A stretch of 64,000 nt of DNA from Bacillus sp. ISL-34 (GTDB lineage: Bacteria > Bacillota > Bacilli > Bacillales > DSM-1321), in NCBI RefSeq assembly GCF_018613325.1, contig NZ_JAGGQJ010000023.1, forward strand, positions 186,001 to 250,000, read 5' to 3'. Numbering within the stretch: position 1 is the first letter of the stretch; every line of letters begins with the position of its first letter. This document shows positions 9,058-19,324 of this stretch, piece after piece. Under the pieces are notes generated by a model. The model ran no database searches. It saw nothing but the letters and a program-made list of their open reading frames with translations, and was not told where the DNA came from. The position numbers were made by a program, and so were the translations under genes.

Positions 9058-9861
9058 ATGAAAGCTGACGGTCATGTGCACACTCCGTTTTGCCCTCACG
9101 GCTCTACGGATAAATTCGATGAATATATTACGCGGGGAATCAAGCTAGGATTAAAGGAAATCACATTTACGGAACATGCTCCACTGCCACAAAATTTTCA
9201 AGATCCTACGCCTGAAAAAGACAGCGGCATGGACGCTGCCCTGCTCCTGGATTACTTTCAAGAGCTCCGCGTACTGAAAGAACGCTATAAAGACAAAATC
9301 CTGATCAAAACAGGTCTGGAGGTTGACTTTATAGAGGGTTATGAAAAAGAAACAAAAGAATTCCTCGACGAAATCGGAGAATTCCTTGATGATAGTATAC
9401 TTTCCGTCCACTTTATCAAGCATCAAAGCAGTTGGCACTGCATCGATTTCAGCGAAAATGGGTTTGGTGAGATTGCCAATGAACTAGGTTCAGTGGAATC
9501 GGTGTATGCCAAATATTACGATACACTGGAAAAATCAATAACAACTGATTTAGGCATTTATAAACCAAAACGGATCGGGCATATAACGCTTGTCCATAAA
9601 TTCCAGCATCGATATCCGCCGGCAGCTAGTTTTGACGAGCGGGTTTACAAGGTGCTCGACATGATCAAAGAACACAGGTATGAACTTGATTATAATGGAG
9701 CCGGGCAAGTAAAGCCGCTATGCGGTGAACCCTACCCTCCTGAACGGTTTGCAAAGTATGCTTTCGATCTCGGCATTCCGCTTATTTACGGTTCCGATGC
9801 CCATCAGGCAAAAGATTTGGGTCAGGGCCATCAGGCACTGATTGAAGGGTTCAATGGGTAA
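9058..9861 (+). CDS. hisJ: Histidinol-phosphatase HisJ (PHP family)
   Basis: A 267-residue PHP-type phosphatase for the penultimate step of histidine synthesis, histidinol phosphate to histidinol. Metal-binding motifs seen in order: DGHVHTPFCPHG, FTEHAP, GLEVDF, SVHFIKH, HITLVHK and GSDAHQAKDLG, the full PHP set. The start at 9058 follows GGGAGGGAAGG; an upstream ATG at 9022 would add 12 residues before the conserved beginning and has no ribosome binding site. It is divergent from ezrA and convergent with refZ, one base apart. The other his genes are not nearby, as in B. subtilis. Confidence 0.93.
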   Translation: MKADGHVHTPFCPHGSTDKFDEYITRGIKLGLKEITFTEHAPLPQNFQDPTPEKDSGMDAALLLDYFQELRVLKERYKDKILIKTGLEVDFIEGYEKETKEFLDEIGEFLDDSILSVHFIKHQSSWHCIDFSENGFGEIANELGSVESVYAKYYDTLEKSITTDLGIYKPKRIGHITLVHKFQHRYPPAASFDERVYKVLDMIKEHRYELDYNGAGQVKPLCGEPYPPERFAKYAFDLGIPLIYGSDAHQAKDLGQGHQALIEGFNG

Positions 9862-9862
9862 C

Positions 9863-10513
9863 TCATGTATACACTTCAGGCCGGCAGGCTAACAGTGGCT
9901 GTAGGTCTATGAAAAGGGTATCTTGCAGAAACCGTCCGACTTCATTTGCATAAATATTCGTGTAATAGGCTTCCTGCGGGAACACATGAAGCACATCCAT
10001 CGCATAATGGGTATGCAGGACAGGGGCCGTCAATAAGCCCTTCAACTGCAGCATATACATGGGAACGGAGACCTGCTGGAAACTCCTGCTCTTGATCCCT
10101 TGCTCCAAAATATATTGAAAATAAGACTTTTCCTTTGTAAAATAAGTCGAATGAATTTCGCGATTCAAATTGGAATCGAGTGAAGATTCCCCATATATGA
10201 ACCGTGCAGCAAGGAAGTTTTCCCTCTGGAAAGCGAGAATATCCTTTACAAGATTCATCAAGCAATGCTGCGGGCCTTTAAGTTCCAGCTGTGTCATGTT
10301 CGTCTCGAGGACCAGGATATACTCTTCTAAATAGGAAGTGAAACAGAATTCCAGCAACCCCTGCTTATTCTTGAAATAGTAGGCAATATTTGCAGCGTTC
10401 ACTTTCGCTTTATTCGCAATATCCCGTATGGATGTAGCATGATAGCCTTTTAAATGAAATAAATGCAATGCAGCTTCCACAATGGCTTGTTTCGTTGGCG
10501 TCTGGCGATTCAT
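9863..10513 (-). CDS. refZ: TetR-family regulator RefZ (FtsZ regulator)
   Basis: A 216-residue TetR-like DNA-binding protein. In B. subtilis RefZ binds sites near the origin and affects Z-ring position during sporulation. The N-terminal helix-turn-helix is clear: SIRDIANKAKVNAANIAYYF, then KNKQGLLEFCF. The rest is the helical dimerisation domain. Identity rests on the TetR fold plus its place between hisJ and ytsP, where refZ (yttP) lies in B. subtilis. A palindrome, ACAAG-T-CTTGT, at 10540-10550 upstream of the start could be an operator. Without that context it would be called only a TetR regulator. Confidence 0.85.
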   Translation of the reverse strand: MNRQTPTKQAIVEAALHLFHLKGYHATSIRDIANKAKVNAANIAYYFKNKQGLLEFCFTSYLEEYILVLETNMTQLELKGPQHCLMNLVKDILAFQRENFLAARFIYGESSLDSNLNREIHSTYFTKEKSYFQYILEQGIKSRSFQQVSVPMYMLQLKGLLTAPVLHTHYAMDVLHVFPQEAYYTNIYANEVGRFLQDTLFIDLQPLLACRPEVYT

Positions 10514-10539
10514 TCAGGCAATCCCTCGCTTTCTTTGAG

Positions 10540-10550
10540 ACAAGTCTTGT
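10540..10550. promoter_or_regulatory. Palindrome upstream of refZ, candidate operator
   Basis: ACAAG-T-CTTGT is a perfect 5-1-5 inverted repeat 27 bases upstream of the refZ start. TetR proteins often regulate their own genes through such sites. I cannot confirm that it matches the RefZ binding motif. Confidence 0.3.
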
Positions 10551-10667
10551 GGACTACTTCTTCACGGAAGAGCCTGAATCCTTTAGTAAGTTCTCGACAA
10601 TTTCCCAACAATAAAGCATCATGATCAGAAAGTGCTGTAAAAATATGCGGAAGACAGGTGAACGCTT

Positions 10668-11147
10668 TTGTTTAATGTCGAAATGTATCAAGGAAAAAAA
10701 GAAAATAACTATGAACTGGTCCAAAAACAACTGCTTGCCTTAATCGAAGATGAAACGAACCGAATTGCCAATTTAAGCAATGCGGCAGCTTTACTTAATC
10801 AGTTTCTTGATGAGATTAACTGGGTCGGCTTCTATTTATACGAAGAAGGCCAATTAATTCTAGGACCCTTCCAGGGTCTTCCAGCCTGTGTCCGCATTCC
10901 AATGGGCAAGGGCGTTTGCGGGACTTCAGCGGCAACTGAAAAAACCCTGCGCATAGAGGATGTCCACCAATTCCCTGGACATATCGCCTGTGATGCGGCA
11001 TCGCGATCTGAAATTGTCATACCGCTCATGAAGGATGGCAAATTGATCGGTGTCCTAGATATCGACAGCCCGGTCACGGACCGTTTTGACGAACTGGATC
11101 AGCAAGGACTGGAGGAGTTCGCTGAAATCCTTTCCAGGCATCTATAA
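10668..11147 (+). CDS. ytsP: Free methionine-(R)-sulfoxide reductase (GAF domain, YtsP)
   Basis: A 159-residue single GAF-domain enzyme that reduces free methionine-R-sulfoxide. The three catalytic-type cysteines are present as C74 (GLPACVRIP), C84 (GKGVCGTS) and C108 (HIACDAAS), with the spacing known for fRMsr enzymes. The C-terminal LIGVLDIDSP stretch is also typical. The start is a TTG, supported by AGGTGA six bases upstream and by agreement of the MFNVE N-terminus with homologues. It is convergent with a GGDEF remnant; a shared hairpin lies between them. Confidence 0.9.
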   Translation: MFNVEMYQGKKENNYELVQKQLLALIEDETNRIANLSNAAALLNQFLDEINWVGFYLYEEGQLILGPFQGLPACVRIPMGKGVCGTSAATEKTLRIEDVHQFPGHIACDAASRSEIVIPLMKDGKLIGVLDIDSPVTDRFDELDQQGLEEFAEILSRHL

Positions 11148-11148
11148 G

Positions 11149-11367
11149 TTAAAGGGAGCGGCAATCATTGCCTGCTCCCTTTTCCATTACAGGACCCATG
11201 TACATGTACCCGGCCCTTCCTGAATTCTTCGCAATATATAACGCCTCATCGGCCCTTTTGACACTTTTAGGGAACCTTCCACATTCCACTTTGAAATGAT
11301 GCAAAAGGAATAAGATTGAACCATACCAAATGGCAATGGCTCCCAAGAAAGGTCGGAAACCATCCAT
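11149..11367 (-). pseudogene. Vestige of a GGDEF diguanylate cyclase gene (dgcP position)
   Basis: The last third of this 72-codon frame reads RFPKSVKRADEALYIAKNSG, followed by RAGYMYMG. That is the typical C-terminal end of a GGDEF domain (ADEALYxAKxxGRN). The first two thirds resemble nothing, and no GGDEF motif or upstream domain is found on the 330 bases before rpsD. In B. subtilis the GAF-GGDEF gene dgcP (ytrP) lies between ytsP and rpsD. I infer that most of dgcP was deleted and only about 25 codons of its end survive. The frame is unlikely to make a functional protein. Confidence 0.65.
11151..11182. terminator. Bidirectional terminator between ytsP and the dgcP vestige
   Basis: AAAGGGAGC pairs with GCTCCCTTT, with an inner GGCAA/TTGCC stem, directly after the ytsP stop codon. 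Confidence 0.8.
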
Positions 11368-11481
11368 GATTATTATCTCATCATAACGCTTACAATGAAA
11401 AAGCCTCCCTAAAAATTGCTTTTTTTTAAAATTTCCTGCTGCGATTCTCTTTATCTATTCCTTAATTAATCACAACTGTCC

Positions 11482-11510
11482 TTGACTCATTGAGCAGAAT
11501 ATTATACAAT
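11482..11510 (+). promoter_or_regulatory. Sigma-A promoter of rpsD
   Basis: TTGACT, a 17-base spacer and TACAAT match the vegetative consensus well. It starts a leader of about 180 bases before rpsD. Confidence 0.75.
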
Positions 11511-11514
11511 ACTC

Positions 11515-11699
11515 TTTGTGTAAAATATTGCAGCCTATGTGACAGCCTTTATGTTCTCATTTTGTTCCTCAATACAGAGGTGTATCTCGTAACTCTCTGC
11601 TGCTAGGGCGAAGGTACATGAAAACAAAATGGTCATGATCGTACATTCACACGGTTTTTATTTTACCCAAATAAAAACATTTAAAGGAGGAGTCATCCT
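11515..11699 (+). promoter_or_regulatory. rpsD leader, likely S4 autoregulatory RNA
   Basis: The leader contains a long-range stem: CATTTTGTT near 11557 pairs with AACAAAATG near 11623. Between them is a GC-rich internal part with short pairings. In B. subtilis, S4 represses its own mRNA by binding a folded leader at this place. The start codon is preceded by AAAGGAGGAG. The assignment is by position and fold; the exact S4 site was not modelled. Confidence 0.6.
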
Positions 11700-12302
11700 A
11701 TGGCTCGTTATACTGGCCCAAGCTGGAAACTATCCCGTCGTTTAGGAATTTCCCTAACAGGTACTGGTAAAGAATTAGAAAAACGCCCTTATGCTCCAGG
11801 ACAACATGGTCCTAACCAACGTAGAAAAATTTCTGAATACGGAATGCAACTACAAGAGAAACAAAAACTTCGTCACATGTACGGAATCACTGAACGTCAA
11901 TTCCGTTCAATGTTCGACCGCGCTGGCAAACTTAAAGGTGTACATGGTGAAAACTTCATGATTCTTCTTGAATCACGTCTTGACAACCTAGTTTACCGTC
12001 TTGGTTTAGCTCGTACACGTCGTCAAGCACGTCAACTTGTTAACCACGGTCACATCACTGTAGACGGAAGCCGCGTAGACATTCCATCTTACAAAGTGTC
12101 TCTTGGACAAACAATCGCAGTTCGTGAAAAATCACGCAACTTCTCAATCATCAAAGAATCAGTTGAAGCAACTAACTTCGTTCCTGATTTCCTTACTTTC
12201 GATGCTGAGAAATTAGAAGGTACTTTCACTCGTTTACCAGAACGTTCTGAATTGCCTGCTGAAATTAACGAAGCTCTTATCGTTGAGTTCTACTCTCGTT
12301 AA
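11700..12302 (+). CDS. rpsD: 30S ribosomal protein S4
   Basis: A 200-residue primary 16S rRNA-binding protein that nucleates assembly of the small-subunit body. The N-terminus [16 protein letters not shown] and the S4 RNA-binding domain ([20 protein letters not shown], then [11 protein letters not shown], about residues 93-125) are unmistakable. The N-terminal Zn-type cysteines are absent, so this is the C-minus form of S4, common in bacilli. It is a single gene with its own promoter, leader and terminator. Codon use is strongly biased, as expected for high expression. Confidence 0.98.
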   Translation: MARYTGPSWKLSRRLGISLTGTGKELEKRPYAPGQHGPNQRRKISEYGMQLQEKQKLRHMYGITERQFRSMFDRAGKLKGVHGENFMILLESRLDNLVYRLGLARTRRQARQLVNHGHITVDGSRVDIPSYKVSLGQTIAVREKSRNFSIIKESVEATNFVPDFLTFDAEKLEGTFTRLPERSELPAEINEALIVEFYSR

Positions 12303-12309
12303 TAACTTC

Positions 12310-12340
12310 AAAAACCCCATCCTTGGATGGGGTTTTTTTT
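12310..12340 (+). terminator. Terminator of rpsD
   Basis: AAAAACCCCAT-CCTTGG-ATGGGG followed by eight T residues. Confidence 0.9.
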
Positions 12341-12363
12341 GCACCTAAACACCCTTGCATGAC

Positions 12364-12393
12364 AAAGCCCGGCTGGGATTCAGCCGGGCCTTT
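12364..12393 (-). terminator. Terminator of tyrS
   Basis: Minus-strand GGCCCGGCTG-AATCC-CAGCCGGGC followed by TTTG, directly after the tyrS stop codon. Confidence 0.8.
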
Positions 12394-12398
12394 AACAA

Positions 12399-13950
<1,552 letters not shown>

Positions 13951-13964
13951 TTATTGTTAATAAA

Positions 13965-13993
13965 CTTTTATCATACATAAGAATCATTGTCAA
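13965..13993 (-). promoter_or_regulatory. Promoter of the tyrS leader
   Basis: Minus-strand TTGACA, a 17-base spacer, then TAAAAG, a weak -10. It is placed correctly just upstream of the T-box leader. Confidence 0.5.
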
Positions 13994-14087
13994 CATCACC
14001 CTTACAGATTCTAGAAAAATAAGAAAGATGCCCTTTCCCCTACCTGTTATATGCTATAATATATGTGATTTCAGGGGGTATGATACG

Positions 14088-17000
14088 ATGAATAATAATC
14101 AAAAAGATAGATTTCTAACAGTCTGGAAGCAGCTGACCCGTTTTTTTCAAAATGAAAAAACACAAAAGAACGCACGGGTTACATACCAAGTCATTTGGAA
14201 TTTAACGCTGATCCTCATTATTGTCGGGATTCTAGGATTCTCATTCGCCGGCGGCGTCGGGGCCGGCTATTTCGCTGCCCTCGTCAATGATGAGCCGGTA
14301 CGCTCAAAAGAAGATTTGAAAAAAGACATTTACAATTATGAAGAGACCTCTGAAGTATACTTTGCTGATAACGTATACTTGGGCAAGCTTAAGAGTGACC
14401 TTGAGCGTGAAGAAGTGTCCATCGATAAAGTTTCCGAGCATCTAAAAAATGCAGTCATCGCTACAGAGGATGAGTATTTTTATGAGCATGACGGGGTTGT
14501 TCCGAAAGCCATCCTGCGTGCCATTTACCAGGAATTTTCGAATGCAACCGTCCAATCGGGGGGAAGTACATTAACACAGCAGCTCATTAAAAACCAGGTC
14601 CTGACCAACGAAGTATCGTTTGAACGGAAAGCAAAAGAAATTCTTCTTGCGCTCCGGGTCGAAAAGTTCTTTGAAAAAGAAGAGATTTTGGAAACCTACT
14701 TAAACGTCTCCACTTTGGGACGAAACTCTTCAGGCCGTAACATCGCTGGTGTCGAGTCCGCCGCTGAAGGTATTTTTGGCGTGGAGGCCAAAGATCTGAC
14801 ACTGCCCCAATCTGCGTTTATCGCTGGATTGCCGCAAAGCCCTTTCGGTTATACACCATATACCCAGAAAGGAAAACTGAAAGAAAATCAAGAGCCCGGC
14901 ATCAATCGGATGAAAACCGTTTTAAAGCGGATGTATAGTAACGGATACATAACAAAAGAAGAATATGATAAAGCAAACGCATACGACATAACAAAAGACT
15001 TTATCGGTAAAACGGAGATGCCATCCGAGAAATATCCATGGCTCACCTATGAAATCGAAAAACGCTCCATCGAAATCCTCTCTGTCAGTCTGGCAAAAGA
15101 CGATGGATATGAAGAGAAAGATTTAAAGAATGATGATTTAAAAGATCAATATCTAGCACTTGCTGATCGTAAGCTGCGTCAAAATGGCTATCAGATTTAT
15201 ACGACAATCGATAAAAAGATTTATGACAAGATGCAGGAAGTAACGAAAAACTATCCGAATTACGGATACGATAAAACGGCACAAGTTGTCGACCCTGATA
15301 CAAAAGAAATGAAAACGGTGAGTGAGCCCGTTGAAGCCGGGGCCATTCTAATCGAAAATAAAACAGGAAAAATCATCAGTTTCGTAGGTGGCCGTGATTT
15401 CAAGCGGGAACAGACAAACCATGCAACCGCATCACTGCGATCAAACGGATCCACGATGAAGCCGCTGCTCGTATATGGCCCAGGGATCGAGTTAGGAAAG
15501 ATCTCACCTGGAAGCGTATCGGCCAACGTCCCCATTTCCATTCCAGCAGGAAAAATGTGGAGTCCAGGAAACTATGGCGGCGGTAGCTATACGGGGGTAA
15601 CGACTGCCCGTGAGGCACTGAAGAATTCCTATAATATCCCGGCAGCGCTCTTTTACATGAAAATAATCAACCAAGGTCCAGCTTCCTATTTGGAAAAAAT
15701 GGGCTTTACAACAGTGACTAAAGAAGATTACTCTAATCCATCCATGTCACTGGGAGCTATGTCAAAAGGTGTAACCGTTGAAGAAAACGTCAATGCATTT
15801 GGCACATTTGCCAATTCAGGGGAATTCGTCGATGCTTATATGATCGATAAAATCGTATCAAAAGATGGCGAGGTCATCTATGAACATAAAGCGAAACCAG
15901 TGGAAGTATTTTCTCCGCAAGCCGCTTACCTGACGCTTGATATGATGCGTGATGTCGTAAACAGCGGGACGGCAGCTTCGGTCAGGAACCGACTCGCTTT
16001 CTCAAGTGATTGGGCAGGTAAAACCGGAACTTCACAAAACTATTGGGACGCTTGGTTCGTCGCTACCAACCCTAATGTATCATTCGGTACATGGCTGGGA
16101 TATGACACACCGAAATCCTTGCAAGGGACCTATAATGGTCTTGAATATAATAAACGTAATATGTATTATTGGGCAGATCTGATCAATGCCGCATATAAAG
16201 TCGATCCTAAACTCATCGACCCCGATAAGCGCTTTGAAATGCCGGGCGGAATTGTCAGCCGTTCCTTCTGTGGCGTTTCAGGACTGCTGCCTTCAAGTGC
16301 ATGCCAAAAGGCCGGGCTTGTCAAATCGGATTTATTCATCGCCAAATATGCTCCATCCAAGGCGGATGATAGTTTCATAGATGGACAATATGTATCAGTC
16401 GGCAGCAAACGCTACGCAGCCCTTCCGCAAACGCCTGGCGAATTCACAAGCGGCGGGTTCATGTTGAACCCCGATTCCTTTGCAGATATCGGATTGAAAT
16501 ATGTCGATGACCCGGGATCTGTGATTCCTGGAGGCGAAAAGTCAGGAAATGTCGTCGGGGCGAAAGCGAAATTGAATGATAATGGCAAATCACCCGATCC
16601 CCTATCCATAACGATCAGTAACGGTAAGATTACATGGGGCTTGCATCATGAAGGAGATGTCGTCGGTTATCGTGTCTATAAAGACGGCAAAAAAGTGGCG
16701 AGCATCAACGCTGGGGAGAGTCTTGTTTACAAAGTCGGCTCAGGCGGTTCCTATTACGTAACGGCCGTAGACATAGTCGGTAAAGAATCCGCACCTTCTC
16801 AACGTGTTGAAAGCGGCGCTAAAAAGACAGGTTCAAAAGAAGACTCCACAAAAAATAAAGATGATCGTGGAAAAGATAAAATAGCTAACGAAGATAAAAA
16901 ACCAGACTCAAAAGAAGAGAAAGGTTCAGATAAAGATCAAGAAAAAGAACCAGAAAAAGAACCAGAAAAAGAAACGGAAACCGATAAAGATAAAGAGCCA

Positions 17001-17135
17001 GCTCAAGACAAAGATCAAGACAAAGATCAAGACAAAGAGAATACAGACAAAGATAATCAAGAGACCGACAAAGATCAAGACACAGTCAATGATAAAGAGC
17101 AAGATACGGATAAAGCTGAAGAAGAGGAAGAATGA
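14088..17135 (+). CDS. Class A penicillin-binding protein (bifunctional, PBP1A-like)
   Basis: A 1015-residue membrane-anchored peptidoglycan synthase. Order: short cytoplasmic part, one membrane segment (about residues 40-62), GT51 glycosyltransferase with catalytic glutamate E127 (ATEDEYFYEHDG) and QSGGSTLTQQLIKN, then the transpeptidase with nucleophile S455 in STMK, S514 in SYN and K645 in KTGTS. A fibronectin-like domain (about 850-920) follows. The last 100 or so residues are a Lys/Asp/Glu tail with DKDQ-type repeats. The start at 14088 follows AGGGGG; a longer frame from 14028 has no site. It is longer than B. subtilis PonA (914 residues). Confidence 0.93.
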   Translation: MNNNQKDRFLTVWKQLTRFFQNEKTQKNARVTYQVIWNLTLILIIVGILGFSFAGGVGAGYFAALVNDEPVRSKEDLKKDIYNYEETSEVYFADNVYLGKLKSDLEREEVSIDKVSEHLKNAVIATEDEYFYEHDGVVPKAILRAIYQEFSNATVQSGGSTLTQQLIKNQVLTNEVSFERKAKEILLALRVEKFFEKEEILETYLNVSTLGRNSSGRNIAGVESAAEGIFGVEAKDLTLPQSAFIAGLPQSPFGYTPYTQKGKLKENQEPGINRMKTVLKRMYSNGYITKEEYDKANAYDITKDFIGKTEMPSEKYPWLTYEIEKRSIEILSVSLAKDDGYEEKDLKNDDLKDQYLALADRKLRQNGYQIYTTIDKKIYDKMQEVTKNYPNYGYDKTAQVVDPDTKEMKTVSEPVEAGAILIENKTGKIISFVGGRDFKREQTNHATASLRSNGSTMKPLLVYGPGIELGKISPGSVSANVPISIPAGKMWSPGNYGGGSYTGVTTAREALKNSYNIPAALFYMKIINQGPASYLEKMGFTTVTKEDYSNPSMSLGAMSKGVTVEENVNAFGTFANSGEFVDAYMIDKIVSKDGEVIYEHKAKPVEVFSPQAAYLTLDMMRDVVNSGTAASVRNRLAFSSDWAGKTGTSQNYWDAWFVATNPNVSFGTWLGYDTPKSLQGTYNGLEYNKRNMYYWADLINAAYKVDPKLIDPDKRFEMPGGIVSRSFCGVSGLLPSSACQKAGLVKSDLFIAKYAPSKADDSFIDGQYVSVGSKRYAALPQTPGEFTSGGFMLNPDSFADIGLKYVDDPGSVIPGGEKSGNVVGAKAKLNDNGKSPDPLSITISNGKITWGLHHEGDVVGYRVYKDGKKVASINAGESLVYKVGSGGSYYVTAVDIVGKESAPSQRVESGAKKTGSKEDSTKNKDDRGKDKIANEDKKPDSKEEKGSDKDQEKEPEKEPEKETETDKDKEPAQDKDQDKDQDKENTDKDNQETDKDQDTVNDKEQDTDKAEEEEE
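16840..17132 (+). repeat. Low-complexity repeat encoding the charged PBP tail
   Basis: Short imperfect tandem units of the type AAAGATCAAGAC and GAACCAGAAAAA encode runs of DKDQ and EPEK. Such units change copy number by slippage, so tail length probably varies between strains. Confidence 0.8.
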
Positions 17136-17146
17136 CGCTCTTATTA

Positions 17147-17180
17147 AAACAGGCTGTCGGGTTAGCCCAACAGCCTGTTT
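17147..17180 (+). terminator. Terminator of the PBP gene
   Basis: AAACAGGCTGT pairs with ACAGCCTGTTT around a 12-base loop, 11 bases after the stop codon. Confidence 0.8.
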
Positions 17181-17195
17181 CCTTATAATCTCCCC

Positions 17196-17237
17196 AAAAA
17201 GGCATCCATGAAAGTGACCTTCATGGATGCCTTTTTT
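17196..17237. terminator. Bidirectional terminator between PBP and acsA
   Basis: AAAAAGGCATCCATGA pairs with TCATGGATGCCTTTTT; A- and T-tracts on both sides let it serve both convergent genes. Confidence 0.85.
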
Positions 17238-17267
17238 CCTTTTCAATAATCAGTATGACTCAGTTTC

Positions 17268-18986
17268 TCAATCCTCCATCGATGATAAATCACCAGTTGG
17301 AAGATCCAATTCCCAAGCTTTCAAGACACGGCGCATGATTTTACCGCTTCTTGTTTTAGGAAGTTTATCCCTGAATTCAATTTCTCGAGGTGCCGCATGT
17401 GCTGCTAGGCCATGCTTTACAAATGTACGAATTTCCTCAATCAACTCATCGTTTGCATCATATCCGTCACGAAGGGCGATAAACGCTTTAATAATTTCCC
17501 CCCGAACCGGATCCGGCTTACCGATGACCCCCGCTTCGGCTACGGCTGGATGCTCGACCAACTTGCTTTCCACTTCGAAAGGTCCGACTCTCTCCCCTGC
17601 CGTCATGATGACATCATCAACACGGCCTTGGAACCAGAAATATCCATCTTCATCCATATATGCGGAATCTCCGGAAACATACCATTCACCTGGCATAAAG
17701 TAAGATTCATATTTCGCTTCATTCTTCCAGACGGTCTTCATCATCGAAGGCCAGCCTTTCTTGATGGCAAGGTTCCCCATTCTATGCGGTGGAAGCTCGT
17801 TGCCTTGATCATCCACTATTGCCGCTTTCACACCTGGAATCGGTTTACCCATCGAACCCGGTTTGATTTCCATGCAAGGATAATTGCAGATGACCTGAGC
17901 CCCGGTCTCCGTCATCCACCATGTATCATGGATACGGTGATTGAATACCTTCATTCCCCAGCGCACCACTTCCGGGTTCAACGGTTCACCGACACTTAAA
18001 ATATGGCGGAGGGTGCTCAAATCGAACCGCTTAACGATTTCGTCACCTGCGCCCATCAGCATCCTGAAGGCAGTCGGGGCACTATACCATACCGTGACAC
18101 CAAAGTCCTCCAACGTCTTGTACCAGGATTCAGGCTTGAACCGCCCGCCTACAATGACATTCGAGGTCCCTGTCAGCCAAGGTCCAAAGATCCCGTAAGA
18201 CGTCCCTGTCACCCATCCAGGGTCCGCTGTGCACCAATACACGTCCTCATCCTGCAAATCAAGGACCCATCTTGCCGTTTGATAATGCTGGATCATCGCA
18301 TTATGAACGTGTAGCACTCCTTTTGGTTTGCCTGTGGAACCTGAGGTGTAGTGAAGAATCAGACCGTCATTCCGATCCACCCATTCAATTTCGAATTTTT
18401 TGTCGGCTTCTTTTAATTTTTTATTGAAGTTATGGTAATTTCCTTCTTCTTTTATATTTTCCCCCACCAAGAAAATATGCTTTAAATGGGGTAATTCATC
18501 CACTGGGACACGCGGCAAAAGTTCAGGTGTCGTCACGATCACACTTGCCTCACTATCTTCAAGGCGATCTCTTATTGCGCCTTCCATGAAGGCTTCGAAC
18601 AACGGCCCTACGACCGCTCCCGTTTTAATCGCACCCAACAATGCAAAATATAGCTCCGGGGAGCGAGGCATGAAGATGAATACACGATCACCTTTTTCCA
18701 CATTGGCAATGTTCTTGAACACATTGGCCGCTTGATTCGTATAATCTTTCATTTCCTTGAATGTATACTTTTCATTTCTTTTATCGTCTTTGTAATAAAG
18801 GGCCACTTTATTCTTTTTGTATGTTTCGACATGGCGGTCAATGGCTTCATACGCAAGATTCACTTTACCGGTTTCAGACCAGGAGAATTCCTTTTCCGTC
18901 TCAGACCAGTCAAACTTCTTGTATTTTTCATCATAATTCTTTAAATTAAAATTACCTTCCACTACTGGCAACGCTTTCACATTCAT
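17268..18986 (-). CDS. acsA: Acetyl-CoA synthetase AcsA
   Basis: A 572-residue AMP-forming ligase that turns acetate into acetyl-CoA through acetyl-AMP. Seen: the AMP loop LHYTSGSTGKPKGVLH, WWMTETGAQ, the YFWFQGRVDDVI hinge, and PKTRSGKIMRR with catalytic K549. That residue is the lysine acetylated by AcuA in B. subtilis. The start at 18986 (MNVKALPV) follows GGGGGAG; the frame is open upstream but lacks support. It is divergent from acuABC, whose products control it. A cre site overlaps codons 3-7, and a TTGAGA-17-TATAAT promoter lies at 19023-19051. Confidence 0.96.
   Translation of the reverse strand: MNVKALPVVEGNFNLKNYDEKYKKFDWSETEKEFSWSETGKVNLAYEAIDRHVETYKKNKVALYYKDDKRNEKYTFKEMKDYTNQAANVFKNIANVEKGDRVFIFMPRSPELYFALLGAIKTGAVVGPLFEAFMEGAIRDRLEDSEASVIVTTPELLPRVPVDELPHLKHIFLVGENIKEEGNYHNFNKKLKEADKKFEIEWVDRNDGLILHYTSGSTGKPKGVLHVHNAMIQHYQTARWVLDLQDEDVYWCTADPGWVTGTSYGIFGPWLTGTSNVIVGGRFKPESWYKTLEDFGVTVWYSAPTAFRMLMGAGDEIVKRFDLSTLRHILSVGEPLNPEVVRWGMKVFNHRIHDTWWMTETGAQVICNYPCMEIKPGSMGKPIPGVKAAIVDDQGNELPPHRMGNLAIKKGWPSMMKTVWKNEAKYESYFMPGEWYVSGDSAYMDEDGYFWFQGRVDDVIMTAGERVGPFEVESKLVEHPAVAEAGVIGKPDPVRGEIIKAFIALRDGYDANDELIEEIRTFVKHGLAAHAAPREIEFRDKLPKTRSGKIMRRVLKAWELDLPTGDLSSMED
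18966..18979 (-). promoter_or_regulatory. Catabolite-responsive element (cre) inside acsA
   Basis: Minus-strand TGAAAGCGTTGCCA fits the consensus TGWAANCGNTNWCA at all but one position. It lies in codons 3-7 of acsA, where CcpA would act as a roadblock. CcpA repression of acsA is known in B. subtilis. Confidence 0.7.
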
Positions 18987-19022
18987 ACGACAAACTCCCC
19001 CTTCATTCGGCTCTATATTCTC

Positions 19023-19051
19023 ATTATAGTATAAGAGGCGAATTATCTCAA
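19023..19051 (-). promoter_or_regulatory. Sigma-A promoter of acsA
   Basis: Minus-strand TTGAGA, a 17-base spacer, then a perfect TATAAT, 37 bases upstream of the acsA start. Confidence 0.8.
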
Positions 19052-19324
19052 TTTTTAAAATATTGTAAACTTCCATATTAGGGAAAATGGATTTTGCTGA
19101 ATTTTGAAAAACCCTAGTATATTGTTATAGTTAAGGTGAATCCATATGATGGCAGGGAAGGAAGAAGCACTGTAACAAAAGCGCCTTGAACTTTCTGAAT
19201 TACGCCCCTTGTTTTAATGTATAATTTATGTAAGCTTTCCATTCGGTCAGTTTTTAAAAGCAACGCTTCATATACTCCGGAATGCGAGAGTATAAGATTA
19301 CTATATAACAAGGGTGGTGAAAGA

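Noticed and set aside
19200-19250. Possible cre upstream of acuA (TGTAAGCTTTCC)
   Set aside because: It differs from the cre consensus at the central CG and at the 3' half, so it is not reliable.
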